From Planctomycetota bacterium (GTDB taxonomy: Bacteria; Planctomycetota; Brocadiia; Brocadiales; Brocadiaceae): a stretch of 64,000 bases of DNA. The translations under genes were made by a program, and so were the position numbers. The stretch is taken from assembly GCA_016873165.1 (NCBI GenBank), contig VGXV01000005.1:58193-122192 (forward strand), in the 5' to 3' direction. Below the pieces are notes generated by a model. It was not told the origin of the DNA. It worked only from the letters and a program-made list of their open reading frames with translations, and did no database searches. Positions 1 through 9,494 of the stretch are shown here, piece after piece. The first letter of the stretch is position 1; each line of letters begins with the position of its first letter.

Positions 1-1011
<1,011 letters not shown>

Positions 1012-1013
1012 TC

Positions 1014-1418
1014 ATGACAAAAGTGTTTGATTTAGAAATAGTAACGCCACAGAAAACGGTTTATAAAGGGATGGTAAAGAGCGTGACTGCAATGGGAACT
1101 CAGGGTTCTTTCGGGATACTGGTTGATCATGCTCCCTTTATTACTGAATTGCAGACAAGTATACTGACGATACAAGATGAAAAAAACGCCACAATGCATT
1201 TTGCTCTGGATAAGGGATTCTTTGAAGTTGTCACTAACAAAGTGATAGTATTGACCGATATGTGTGTGACAAAAGAAGAAGTGAATGTTGCAAAAATGCA
1301 GGAAGATAAAAAATCTGCTGAGCAAGCTTTAGGAAAAGAATGTACACCGGAAGAAAAAGAGCGTGCTATGGCGGTGCTAAAACGCGCGGATACGTGGTTG
1401 AGTCTTGCGAACAAATAA
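1014..1418 (+). CDS. atpC: ATP synthase F1 subunit epsilon
   Basis: Epsilon subunit of the F1 central stalk (134 aa, normal length), which links gamma to the c-ring and can inhibit ATP hydrolysis. The N-terminal half carries the beta-sandwich signature: a FDLEIVTPQKTVYKG start followed by the GSFGILVDHAPFITEL segment around residues 30-46. The C-terminal part is the expected charged helical region, rich in Lys and Glu. The ATG lies 2 bases after the atpD stop, which implies translational coupling. No clear terminator is visible after it, and the next gene (rfbB-like) starts 61 bases on with unrelated function. Confidence 0.93.
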   Translation: MTKVFDLEIVTPQKTVYKGMVKSVTAMGTQGSFGILVDHAPFITELQTSILTIQDEKNATMHFALDKGFFEVVTNKVIVLTDMCVTKEEVNVAKMQEDKKSAEQALGKECTPEEKERAMAVLKRADTWLSLANK

Positions 1419-1479
1419 AAGTGGTTTTAAAAAATTTTGTTTGTACTCTTAAAACAGTGATAATTCTGCGGAGCGCATT

Positions 1480-2505
1480 ATGGCAATACTGATAACTGGC
1501 GGCGCCGGATTTATAGGGAGTCACTTCGCGCGCCGTATGGTTAAAAAAGACAACCATGTCGTAGTGCTTGATAAACTGACATACGCAGGCAATTTGGAAA
1601 ATCTCAAGGACATACGTGAAGATCGGGAGCTTTCCAAACGTTTCAGATTCTACAAGGGTGATATTTGCAACCATGAATTGGTAGAACACATAATGTCCGC
1701 GGAAAATATTGACATAATCGTCAATTTTGCCGCGGAAACACATGTTGATCGCAGTATTCTCAGCGCGAGTACCTTCATAGACACTGATATGAAGGGTGTG
1801 TTCGTACTGTTAGAAGCATCCCGCAGATATAAAATCAAGAAGTTCATTCAAATATCAACGGATGAAGTTTATGGCACCGCCCATCGTGGCTCCTTTAAGG
1901 AAACCGATCCGTTAAACCCAAGCAATCCGTACTCTGCCAGTAAGGCGGGAGGGGATCGCTTGGCGTTTGCGTATTGGAATACCTACAAATTGCCCATTGT
2001 CATAACCAGGGCATCAAATAATTACGGACCCTATCAACATCCGGAAAAATTCATTCCCCTTTTTATCACCAATGCAATTGAAAATTTAAAACTTCCGTTA
2101 TATGGTGACGGGAAACAGGAAAGAGACTGGATTCACGTGGTTGACCATTGTGCCGCTATTGACTTTATTATTGAAAACGGGCAAGACGGAGAGGTATATA
2201 ATATCGGGGGCGGAAATGAAAAATATAATATTGATACTGCGTTGTTTATCTTGAGAGTGCTCGACAAGAATAAAAATTTAATAGAGAATGTGAAGGATAG
2301 GGAAGGACATGACCGGCGTTATGCTCTTGATTGCACAAAACTGAAATCTTTAGGGTGGAAGCCGCAAATAAATTTCGAGGAAGGTTTGCGAGACACGATA
2401 AAATGGTATGAAAAAAATCAATCGTGGTGGCGGCAAATAAAGAATGATGAATTTATGCAATACTACCAAACTCAGTATAGTCACAGGTTTGCTAACAAGA
2501 ATTAA
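1480..2505 (+). CDS. rfbB: dTDP-glucose 4,6-dehydratase (extended SDR)
   Basis: Converts dTDP-glucose to dTDP-4-keto-6-deoxyglucose, an early step to dTDP-rhamnose and other deoxysugars for surface polysaccharides. The 341-aa length fits the family. Visible are the NAD-binding GGAGFIG motif (residues 7-13), the AAETHVDRS segment, the STDEVYG motif and the catalytic YSASK (YxxxK), followed by the RASNNYGPYQHPEKFIP substrate-binding stretch. The rest of a rhamnose operon (rfbA, C, D) is not in the window, so the gene stands alone between the atp operon and an unknown membrane protein. A related UDP-sugar dehydratase is possible, but the motif set favours RfbB. Confidence 0.88.
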   Translation: MAILITGGAGFIGSHFARRMVKKDNHVVVLDKLTYAGNLENLKDIREDRELSKRFRFYKGDICNHELVEHIMSAENIDIIVNFAAETHVDRSILSASTFIDTDMKGVFVLLEASRRYKIKKFIQISTDEVYGTAHRGSFKETDPLNPSNPYSASKAGGDRLAFAYWNTYKLPIVITRASNNYGPYQHPEKFIPLFITNAIENLKLPLYGDGKQERDWIHVVDHCAAIDFIIENGQDGEVYNIGGGNEKYNIDTALFILRVLDKNKNLIENVKDREGHDRRYALDCTKLKSLGWKPQINFEEGLRDTIKWYEKNQSWWRQIKNDEFMQYYQTQYSHRFANKN

Positions 2506-2517
2506 CGACTTTATTTA

Positions 2518-2982
2518 TTGAAAATCATTATAATCACAATGAAACAATACAAAATGATAAATCTTCCTGATAATATTTTGAGAAAACCCGGAAAATGGTT
2601 TTCTATATTGCAAAATATTGACGAAACCGGGAATAATTGCCTTAAGAAATGTGCCCTTTCCTATATGGCGGCAAAAGTATTTCTAATACTTTTGGCAACT
2701 GGTTCAATAACGATATTATTTTTGCTCCCGGCATTTCAACAATTTGTTGAAGATACTTCAAGGTTAAAAGTATTAATTTTCACAACTCCGGTAATTCTTG
2801 TGATCCTTTTTAAATTGTATTTTATCGGTGTGGTCTTATTAACATACGACAGATCAAAACTCATCCTGCAATCTTTAATCAAAAACATATTGAGTGAAGG
2901 ACAAAAAGTTGTTTTGAAATTGCGTGAATTGGTGCCAATAGGTTTTAGACACGCACAAGGAAAATATGCACGGTATCGATAG
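2518..2982 (+). CDS. Small two-helix membrane protein of unknown function
   Basis: Not recognised. The 154-aa frame begins with TTG at 2518; an in-frame ATG at 2539 is an equally good start. The sequence has a hydrophilic N-terminal third, two strongly hydrophobic helices around residues 53-73 and 85-110, and a basic C-terminal tail ending GKYARYR. It follows rfbB after 12 bases on the same strand and could be co-transcribed with it. No catalytic motif is visible. Composition matches its neighbours. Codons look like real coding sequence, but the existence of the gene rests only on length, spacing and the membrane pattern. Confidence 0.55.
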   Translation: MKIIIITMKQYKMINLPDNILRKPGKWFSILQNIDETGNNCLKKCALSYMAAKVFLILLATGSITILFLLPAFQQFVEDTSRLKVLIFTTPVILVILFKLYFIGVVLLTYDRSKLILQSLIKNILSEGQKVVLKLRELVPIGFRHAQGKYARYR

Positions 2983-3011
2983 AGGATGAAATAAATGAAA
3001 AGATTTTGATT

Positions 3012-4553
3012 ATGATAAAATCGATAAAAACACAAAATACAAAAAGGAATCTTCTTAATAAAAGTTTCCTTTTTTTTTCGATAATTTTTGTTTCTGTTAT
3101 TTGCGAAAAAACAGTTATTTCACAAACGGTGACAACGTTTACTGATGTTACGAGCATCGCTTTGGTGAATAATACTGCAAGAGGAATGGGGGCAGCATGG
3201 GGGGATTATGATAATGACGGCCTTATCGATCTCTATGTGTCAAATTATAAAGATAAAAATATTTTATACAAAAATACAGGAAATGACACCTTTTCTGATA
3301 TCTCAGATTTGGCAAATGTTGGAAATATGGGGGCGAGTACCGATATTGCATGGGGTGATTATAACAACGATGGTTTCCTTGATTTATTTTTGGTAAACGG
3401 TTTGGGACCGGGATACGGGGATAAAAAAGTATTGTATAAAAATAACGGTGATGGTACTTTTGATGATATTGCCGAAAAGGCAGGAATAGATAATCTGGCG
3501 TTTGGCATGTGTATTTCACTGGCTGATTACGATAATGATGGCCTATTGGACGCATATTTTACCAATAATGCCCATGTCATGATATGCAGCGGACAATCAA
3601 ATAAATTATTTAAAAACAACGGAGATGATACGTTCACTGATGTTACCGAAGAAGCAGGGGTAGATGATTATGGAAATGGGATGGGAACTGCATGGTGCGA
3701 TTATGACAATGATGGTGATCAGGATTTATATCTGCTGAACTTTGTGAATTCAAATATTGATCCGCCGGAAAATAATCTTAGCGCTTTATATAATAACAAT
3801 GGTGACGGAACATTTACCTTATCAGAAAACGCGGTCAACAGAATCGGGGGGCACGGGGTTGCTTGGGGTGATTACAACAATGACGGGAATATGGACGTTT
3901 ACATCGCAAATGTTAAGGATATCCTGCCGAGTGGAAAGAATATTTTGTACATGAACGATGGATACGGTACTTTTACCGATGTTACTGATTCAACTGGTGT
4001 CGGTGATGAAAGTGACAGTACTGAGATTACATGGGTTGATTTTGATAATGACGGAGATTTGGACCTGCATGTAGTTAGCGGGGGGATCGCTGCTCCTTCA
4101 GAAAGCAGGTTATACCAGAATAATGGAGATGGCACGTTTACTGATATTGCGCAGGAAGCCGGTATTCTTTACAGAGGGTTTGGCGAGGGCGCTTCCTGGG
4201 GTGATTATGATAATGATGGCGATATGGATGTTTACCTTGTGAATTATAACGAACCAAACATCCTTTATCGCAATAATGGGAATACAAATCACTGGATCGA
4301 AATACAAACGAAGGGGACAGTAAGCAATGCTTCAGGAATCGGAACAAGGGTAAAGGCAGTTGCCGGTGAATTACATCAAATACGTGAAGTAAGTGGTGGC
4401 GATGGCTTTTGTTCGCAGGACAGTTTAGTGGTTCACTTCGGGCTGGGAACCCATGTGGTGATAGATTCTTTAGATGTTCAATGGCCATCGGGAAAGGTAC
4501 AAATATTTGAAAATGTAGAAGTGGATCAGATACTTACAATAACAGAGGATTAA
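3012..4553 (+). CDS. Secreted FG-GAP/VCBS propeller protein with ASPIC/UnbV C-terminal domain (copy 1)
   Basis: Exported protein of about 513 aa (CRTAC1-like architecture). The N-terminus is basic, then hydrophobic (LFFSIIFVSVICE), consistent with a signal peptide. Seven repeats of the type WGDYDNDGxxDLYxxN follow. Each holds a DxDxDG calcium-binding loop, which predicts a seven-bladed beta-propeller. The last ~95 residues, from NHWIEIQTKG to the end, match the UnbV/ASPIC domain (GIGTRVK, the HFGLG segment, VQWPSG). The ATG at 3012 is preferred over TTG at 3006. The stop is 2 bases before the next ATG, so it forms a coupled pair with the downstream secreted protein. The pair is repeated at 5.8-8.2 kb. 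Such propellers are usually adhesive or structural at the cell surface; the ligand here is unknown. Confidence 0.88.
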   Translation: MIKSIKTQNTKRNLLNKSFLFFSIIFVSVICEKTVISQTVTTFTDVTSIALVNNTARGMGAAWGDYDNDGLIDLYVSNYKDKNILYKNTGNDTFSDISDLANVGNMGASTDIAWGDYNNDGFLDLFLVNGLGPGYGDKKVLYKNNGDGTFDDIAEKAGIDNLAFGMCISLADYDNDGLLDAYFTNNAHVMICSGQSNKLFKNNGDDTFTDVTEEAGVDDYGNGMGTAWCDYDNDGDQDLYLLNFVNSNIDPPENNLSALYNNNGDGTFTLSENAVNRIGGHGVAWGDYNNDGNMDVYIANVKDILPSGKNILYMNDGYGTFTDVTDSTGVGDESDSTEITWVDFDNDGDLDLHVVSGGIAAPSESRLYQNNGDGTFTDIAQEAGILYRGFGEGASWGDYDNDGDMDVYLVNYNEPNILYRNNGNTNHWIEIQTKGTVSNASGIGTRVKAVAGELHQIREVSGGDGFCSQDSLVVHFGLGTHVVIDSLDVQWPSGKVQIFENVEVDQILTITED

Positions 4554-4555
4554 CA

Positions 4556-5404
4556 ATGGTTAAAAAAAATATTCTCTTTTTCTTTATATTTATAATGTGT
4601 GGCAACTTTGCTTATGGTTTTTCCGGAGGGCCTCCGGCGGAGAGAACGGGAAATCCTGCAGAAGCGTGTGGAAGTACAACATGTGCTTCCAATTGTCACA
4701 CATCTTACTCGGCAAATGAGGGTTCAGCAAGTTTTCAGATCAGCGTTCCCTCCTCTTATTACACATACGGAGAGGCATTAGATATTACTATTTCATTTGT
4801 CAATTCTTCCTCTGCGGTATATGGATTTGAGATTACCGCAGTTGATGCCGATGGTAATAGTGCCGGTTCATTTACCCCTGTAGACAACACAACACAAACA
4901 GAGAAGTATAATGGTCTCTATGCCGCTCATACAAAAACAGGTACCGCAAAGAACCAATGGACAGTGCAATGGAATGCCCCTTCTGGAAAGGTAACCGACC
5001 CTGTTACCTTTTACGCGGCAGGAAATGAGGCAAATGGCGATTCTTCGGGTTTTTACGATTATATTTACACCACAAACACATCAATAACAGCACTGTCAAC
5101 ACCTTCTTCCTGCGAGGCAGAGACTATTGCAGCATCATCATCTGAAATTGAATTGCAATCCGGTGAAACTGAAGAGTTGACAATATCAGTGAAGGGAGAT
5201 AACGATTGTCAGGCCGAAGGTGTAACCGTAAAGGCAAAAGTAAAAAAGGGGAAAAAGAGCATTATGGTTTCACCAAAAAGCGAAATAACGGATGATGAGG
5301 GAAATGCAGCATTTACCATATCTGCTAAAAAGAAGGGAAACGCAAAGATAACATTTAAGGCGGAAGGGTTAAAATCTAAGATAAAAATTAAAGTTGTTGA
5401 GTAA
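4556..5404 (+). CDS. Secreted Reeler-like/choice-of-anchor V type protein with CxxxCH motif and Ig-like tail (copy 1)
   Basis: Exported 282-aa protein. A signal peptide ends near residue 21 (AYG). The mature start is GGPPAERTGNPAE, then cysteines 38, 43 and 47 with His48, giving C-x3-C-H. Related 'choice-of-anchor V' proteins start with TGAPGE followed by CxxCH, so this could be a c-type heme site with expanded spacing, or a metal or disulfide site. Residues ~60-180 form a beta-rich Reeler-like domain. After a Ser/Thr linker, residues ~195-282 form a Big_1-like immunoglobulin domain (GVTVKAKVKKGKK, TDDEGNAAFTI) with a very Lys-rich surface. Start ATG is 2 bases after the propeller gene, so co-expression is very likely. 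Exact role unknown. Confidence 0.78.
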   Translation: MVKKNILFFFIFIMCGNFAYGFSGGPPAERTGNPAEACGSTTCASNCHTSYSANEGSASFQISVPSSYYTYGEALDITISFVNSSSAVYGFEITAVDADGNSAGSFTPVDNTTQTEKYNGLYAAHTKTGTAKNQWTVQWNAPSGKVTDPVTFYAAGNEANGDSSGFYDYIYTTNTSITALSTPSSCEAETIAASSSEIELQSGETEELTISVKGDNDCQAEGVTVKAKVKKGKKSIMVSPKSEITDDEGNAAFTISAKKKGNAKITFKAEGLKSKIKIKVVE

Positions 5405-5423
5405 TTTTTGTGATACTGTTCAT

Positions 5424-5621
5424 TTAATTAGGCTGCCTCTGGCAGCGACTTTTGAGATACACGACAAATGCCGGTGAAAAACAACCCTCTGTATTCCCCT
5501 TTTTTAAAGGGAACGAAAGGAAATCCCCCTTAGAAAAGGGGGCGAGGGGGTTGTTTGACACAACTATAATGCAAACTTTGAAATTCCTTAACATTAAAGT
5601 AGCCAAAGGCCGCCTAATTAA
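5424..5621. repeat. MITE-like element B1 with 20-bp imperfect terminal inverted repeats
   Basis: The 394-base gap between the two duplicated modules contains a 198-bp element. Its left end TTAATTAGGCTGCCTCTGGC (5424-5443) and the reverse complement of its right end (5602-5621) agree at 18 of 20 bases. Inside are nested G/C-rich palindromes built from CCCCTT and AAGGGG runs (5490-5550) of the kind dispersed in many bacterial genomes. No open frame of substance is present. The inner end segment TTTGAAATTCCTTAACATT recurs exactly at 22280-22298. The rest of the gap (5622-5798) holds another CCCCTC/GAGGGG hairpin at 5680-5700 and AT-rich upstream sequence for the next gene. Confidence 0.65.
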
Positions 5622-5813
5622 CCATCACCACGGGCAGGCAAGTATGAAGTTTCTCATGGGAGTGGATTTACAGAATTCCCCTCCTGAGAGGGGTTGCAGC
5701 ATAGCAAATGGGGTGTGTTACCTTTTTTGCATTAAATATTTTGAAATTATTTAACATGTGTTTATTTAAAAAAAGAACTTTACATTTTAAACTGAATTAT
5801 GAGAGTTTGTATT

Positions 5814-7364
5814 ATGAATAAACTTATGAATAAATTAATGGTAACCATACGGGAAAGTGTTTTCTTTGTGTTTTTAACTTTGTGTATCTATCATTCCTCT
5901 GCTTTCTCTCAGGTGACGTTTACTGACGTCGCGGAAACAGCGAATGTAAATAAGAGTTCTCCCGGACTGGGAGCCGCGTGGGCTGATTTTAATAACGACG
6001 GATATTTAGACCTGTATGTCTCGAATTATGGCGCTACGAATATTCTTTATAAAAACAACGGAGATGGCACCTTTGCTGATGTATCGGGAGACGCTGGTGT
6101 TGATGATGATGACAACGGTGCGGGCATAGCATGGGGCGATTGTGATAATGACGGATACCTTGATCTCTATGTGGTAAATGATGTCGGGGCGGGCTACGGC
6201 GCGGAAAATCTTTTGTACAGGAACAATGGAGACGGTACGTTTACCGATATTGCCGAAACCGCTGGGGTAACAAGTGTGGGGTATGGTTTATGTGTGGCAT
6301 GGGCTGATTACGATGCTGACGGGTTATTGGATTTTTATCTGACAAATAACGCGCACACTATTTTTTGTTATGGCCAATCCAATAAATTGTATCGAAACAA
6401 AGGAGGCAACGTGTTTCAAGATGTTACTGAATCCGCCGGGGTGAATGAACAGGGGAATGGTATGGGAGTTTCCTGGTGCGATTACGATAACGATGGAGAT
6501 CAGGATTTATTGGTAATAAACTTTGCCAGTCCGTACCTTGGTTCTCCGGAAGACAATCCAAGCGTTCTATACAGGAATAATGGTGATGGTACGTTTACTG
6601 ACGTTTCCTCGATTGCCGGTATTAGTCATCTTGACGGCGGCCATTCCGGGATATGGGGTGATTATGATAACGACGGCGATATGGACTTGTTTATCACTAA
6701 CAATAGCACAACGATATCGCAGTCACCTCCAATCTCCACCAGCGGAGAAAATGTATTGTATCGTAATAACAATGACGGCACATTTTCCGATGTAACCGAA
6801 ACCGCGGGATTAGATGAAAGGGCAACAAGTATAGAGGCAACATGGGTGGACTATGATAACGATGGAGACCTTGATTTGCATGTGGTAAACGGAGGAATTC
6901 AAAGGGATGAATCGAGCAATCTGTATCAAAACAACGGTGATGGCACGTTTATCGATGTTGCGTCAATTGCGGGCATTCAAAATACCGGCAATGGAGAGGG
7001 CGCGACATGGGGAGATTACGATAATGACGGCGATATGGATTTCTATGCCGTTAATTACAGGGAAACAAACAGACTATATCGGAATTACGGCAATGATAAC
7101 CATTGGATTACTATTAAAACAACCGGCACATCAGATAACAGAGCAGGTATTGGAGCGAGGGTTGTAATCACCACTGATTCAGGTTCTCAAATGAGAGAAG
7201 TTGACGGCGGCTCCGGTTTTTGCTCTCAGGATAGTTTGTGGGTTCATTTTGGTCTGGGGAGCGATGAGAGCATCAACACATTGAAAATAACCTGGCCAAA
7301 CGGAACGATTCAGACATTCACTGACCTAGAAACAAATCAAACAATTGAAATAGCGGAAGAGTAG
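5814..7364 (+). CDS. Secreted FG-GAP/VCBS propeller protein with ASPIC/UnbV C-terminal domain (copy 2)
   Basis: Paralogue of the propeller at 3.0-4.6 kb, aligning over its full length, with the same seven DxDxDG loops (e.g. WADFNNDGYLDLYVSN, WGDYDNDGDMDLFITN) and the same ASPIC/UnbV tail (NHWITIKTTG, GIGARV, WVHFGLG, ITWPNG). One blade loop has CDNDG preceded by GD (GDCDNDG), and one has DADG, small departures from the other copy. A signal peptide ends near SSAFSQ. ATG 5814 is chosen because GAGAG lies 8 bases upstream; ATG 5799 in the same frame would add five residues. It is followed after 3 bases by its partner gene. The module is a tandem duplication that has diverged considerably at DNA level, so the duplication is not recent. 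Confidence 0.88.
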   Translation: MNKLMNKLMVTIRESVFFVFLTLCIYHSSAFSQVTFTDVAETANVNKSSPGLGAAWADFNNDGYLDLYVSNYGATNILYKNNGDGTFADVSGDAGVDDDDNGAGIAWGDCDNDGYLDLYVVNDVGAGYGAENLLYRNNGDGTFTDIAETAGVTSVGYGLCVAWADYDADGLLDFYLTNNAHTIFCYGQSNKLYRNKGGNVFQDVTESAGVNEQGNGMGVSWCDYDNDGDQDLLVINFASPYLGSPEDNPSVLYRNNGDGTFTDVSSIAGISHLDGGHSGIWGDYDNDGDMDLFITNNSTTISQSPPISTSGENVLYRNNNDGTFSDVTETAGLDERATSIEATWVDYDNDGDLDLHVVNGGIQRDESSNLYQNNGDGTFIDVASIAGIQNTGNGEGATWGDYDNDGDMDFYAVNYRETNRLYRNYGNDNHWITIKTTGTSDNRAGIGARVVITTDSGSQMREVDGGSGFCSQDSLWVHFGLGSDESINTLKITWPNGTIQTFTDLETNQTIEIAEE

Positions 7365-7367
7365 TAA

Positions 7368-8246
7368 TTGAAATACATTATTCTGTGTGTAATATTCGTG
7401 GTATTCCTTTTATGGAATCCCGCATATGGTTTTTTGAGCGGCCCCATTACCGGCCGTACCGGAGCACCCGATGATATCTGCGGTGATAATAGCTGCAATA
7501 ACCCTCCCGTATGCCATGGAAGTTATCCCATAAATTCCGGAACAGCAACCTTTTTCATCACCGTGCCTCCCAATTATATGTTGGGAGAGACGATAGATGT
7601 TACCGTGTCCTTCTCAAATTCAGATTCCGGTTTGCATGGATTTCAGTTAACTGCCCTGGATGCCTCGAATAAAAGAGTCGGGGTTTTTCAGAGTAAAGAT
7701 AACACTACACAAACGGAGGCATATCTGGACGAATATGCAGCCCACACCACCATTGGAACATCAAAAACTTCATGGACTGTGCAATGGACTGCGCCACAGC
7801 TAAACGTTACAGACCACGTTACCTTTTATGCCGCAGGGAACCAGGCTGATGGGGGAGGAACACCGGAGAATGATTACATTTATAATACTTCAGCGGTAAT
7901 AATACAACCCACCCCTACGCCAACTCCCTTAATAACTGACGATGAGTGTGATCCAGCAACCATTCAACTTTCTCAGGATTCATTGGAACTTCAAAAGGGT
8001 GAAAGTCGCGAAATAGTGGTTACCGTGGAAGGAGAAAATAAGTGTGTTGCTGAAGGTGTTACCGTAACGGCAAGTGTAAAGAAGGGAAAAAAACGAATAT
8101 CAATTGCTCCGGAAAGCGGCGTAACGGATGAAAATGGACACATTTCATTTACCGTCACAGCAAAGGAAAAAACCGGAAAAGCAACGGTTCTCTTTAAGGC
8201 AAATGGACTGAAAGAAAAATTAAAAGTAACTGTTGCCACAAAGTAA
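7368..8246 (+). CDS. Secreted Reeler-like/choice-of-anchor V type protein with Cx5CH motif and Ig-like tail (copy 2)
   Basis: Paralogue of the 4556-5404 protein, 292 aa, starting at TTG 7368 directly after the stop of the propeller gene. Signal peptide to about residue 21 (AYG), then GPITGRTGAPDD and cysteines 38, 43 and 49 with His50. The spacing here is C-x5-C-H, against C-x3-C-H in copy 1. The Reeler-like domain (residues ~60-180) and the Lys-rich Big_1-like C-terminal domain (TDENGHISFTVTAKEK) are conserved. A Pro/Thr-rich linker (QPTPTPTPL) separates them. The change in spacing between paralogues argues that the precise motif length is not critical, or that only one copy binds heme. Confidence 0.76.
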   Translation: MKYIILCVIFVVFLLWNPAYGFLSGPITGRTGAPDDICGDNSCNNPPVCHGSYPINSGTATFFITVPPNYMLGETIDVTVSFSNSDSGLHGFQLTALDASNKRVGVFQSKDNTTQTEAYLDEYAAHTTIGTSKTSWTVQWTAPQLNVTDHVTFYAAGNQADGGGTPENDYIYNTSAVIIQPTPTPTPLITDDECDPATIQLSQDSLELQKGESREIVVTVEGENKCVAEGVTVTASVKKGKKRISIAPESGVTDENGHISFTVTAKEKTGKATVLFKANGLKEKLKVTVATK

Positions 8247-8286
8247 ACTATTGGGAAGATTCTTTCTTTTCCACCGCTTCCGGCCT

Positions 8287-8928
8287 TTACAAATAAAGAG
8301 GCAAAAGTTTATCAAGTTCACATTGATAACCCGATTCATACCGTCTTTCTCCCAATAACGCTACATTCTCCGATTTTGGTACGGCATACTCTTCCGCCCC
8401 TATGATAATATCATCCTGCGAAAAAATCTCTTTGTAAAGGAGAATGCCGTCTCCGAAAATCATTACCGGACGGGGAAGAATATCCGGCAATTTCTCAGGT
8501 TCCAACACCAGAAAATCCGTAAGCCTTTTTTTCTTCGTTTCTTCAATTTGATAGACACAGGCGTAAACGTGTTTGCGCCTTGCGTCAATTACCGGGCAGA
8601 TAGGCAGTGTGCCCGATGTATAATTTTCCGCCAGAATATCAAATACCGGCACGTCAACCACCGGCCTGTTCAAAGCATAGCCAAGGGTCTTCGCGCAGGT
8701 TACACCAATCCTTAATCCTGTATACGAACCTGGTCCGACATCTACTGCAATCACGTCAATGTCGCTCATTGACCAGTATACCTCCTTTAATGCATCCCTA
8801 ATGGCAGGGACTAATTCCCGTTCATGCTGCATAGCGCCGCTGAAAGTCTTTGTGACGATACATTGCTGATCCTCACAAAGCGCAATTCCTCCGAAATTCC
8901 CTGATGTTTCAATGCCAAGTATTTTCAT
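8287..8928 (-). CDS. tsaB: tRNA threonylcarbamoyladenosine biosynthesis protein TsaB
   Basis: Partner of TsaD in making t6A37 on ANN-decoding tRNAs. TsaB is a degenerate ASKHA-fold protein that dimerises with TsaD. The 213-aa protein starts MKILGIETSGNFGGIAL, the phosphate-1 region of the fold, and carries the diagnostic DVGPGSYTGLRIGV motif followed by the AKTLGYALNRPVVDV stretch. The C-terminal part is short and variable, as usual. Neighbouring genes are unrelated; tsaD and tsaE are not in the window. The 3' end faces the duplicated propeller module, whose last gene converges on it with 40 bases between stops. Confidence 0.92.
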   Translation of the reverse strand: MKILGIETSGNFGGIALCEDQQCIVTKTFSGAMQHERELVPAIRDALKEVYWSMSDIDVIAVDVGPGSYTGLRIGVTCAKTLGYALNRPVVDVPVFDILAENYTSGTLPICPVIDARRKHVYACVYQIEETKKKRLTDFLVLEPEKLPDILPRPVMIFGDGILLYKEIFSQDDIIIGAEEYAVPKSENVALLGERRYESGYQCELDKLLPLYL

Positions 8929-8952
8929 ATACTTACTTCATGAAAAATTATT

Positions 8953-9022
8953 CAAGATGTACGATACAAGATGTACGATACAAGATGCACGATGCATGAT
9001 CTACGATGCAAGACCCACGATA
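8953..9022. repeat. 14-bp tandem repeat, five units
   Basis: Five head-to-tail units based on CAAGATGTACGATA. Units 1 and 2 are identical; units 3 to 5 carry one to four changes each. It lies 24 bases upstream of the tsaB start codon in the 475-base gap before tRNA-Val. The rest of the gap holds a CCCCTC/GAGCGGGG hairpin motif near 9106-9122 and AT-rich sequence without an open frame. Such ACGAT-type short repeats may arise by slippage; no function is evident. Confidence 0.8.
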
Positions 9023-9306
9023 ATAAAAATGTACGTCGGAAGCAAATTCTAACAAATTATTTTTGAGTTAAAAAACTAGCGCCTTTTATCTACCCACCCT
9101 AAATTCCCCTCTTGAGCGGGGTGGCAGTGAAACTGACGGGGTGTGTTCTCGTTTTCTTATTTAAAAACATGAAATTCTCATGAATTACAAATCATAACAG
9201 CGAATGAAAGATTATGAAAAATGAAAATTTTTATCAAGAATATTTATTTTCTTCATTTCTCTGCTTTATCTGCGGTATCCGCGGTAAATTAATATGACTT
9301 ATTACC

Positions 9307-9335
9307 TTGACAATAAACAGTAATTTTAATACCAT
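9307..9335 (+). promoter_or_regulatory. Sigma-70-type promoter for tRNA-Val
   Basis: TTGACA (9307-9312), 17-base spacer, TACCAT (9330-9335). The perfect -35 and ideal spacing put a start near 9342, about 60 bases upstream of the mature tRNA 5' end, a normal leader length for a bacterial tRNA. No other plus-strand gene lies close downstream. Confidence 0.6.
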
Positions 9336-9403
9336 TATCCATGAGTTGTTCATACCCAACCACATTAAAAATCATATTTCGGAGTCCCTCCGATACAAAA
9401 TGT

Positions 9404-9480
9404 GGGCGTTTAGCTCAGTTGGCTAGAGCGCTTGCTCGACACGCAAGAGGTCACTGGTTCGAGTCCAGTATCGCCCACCA
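9404..9480 (+). tRNA. tRNA-Val (anticodon GAC)
   Basis: A complete 77-base cloverleaf with encoded CCA. The acceptor GGGCGTT pairs with ATCGCCC (one T-T mismatch). The D-arm is GCTC/GAGC and the anticodon stem CTTGC/GCAAG encloses the loop TCGACAC, giving anticodon GAC for valine codons GUC/GUU. The T-arm is ACTGG/CCAGT with loop TTCGAGT, and the end is ACCA. A MITE-like element begins 14 bases beyond the CCA end. Confidence 0.97.
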
Positions 9481-9494
9481 TCTTACTTTTTATA

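Noticed and set aside
8953..9022. Possible CRISPR array
   Set aside because: Units are 14 bp, directly abutting, without spacers; no cas genes in the window.
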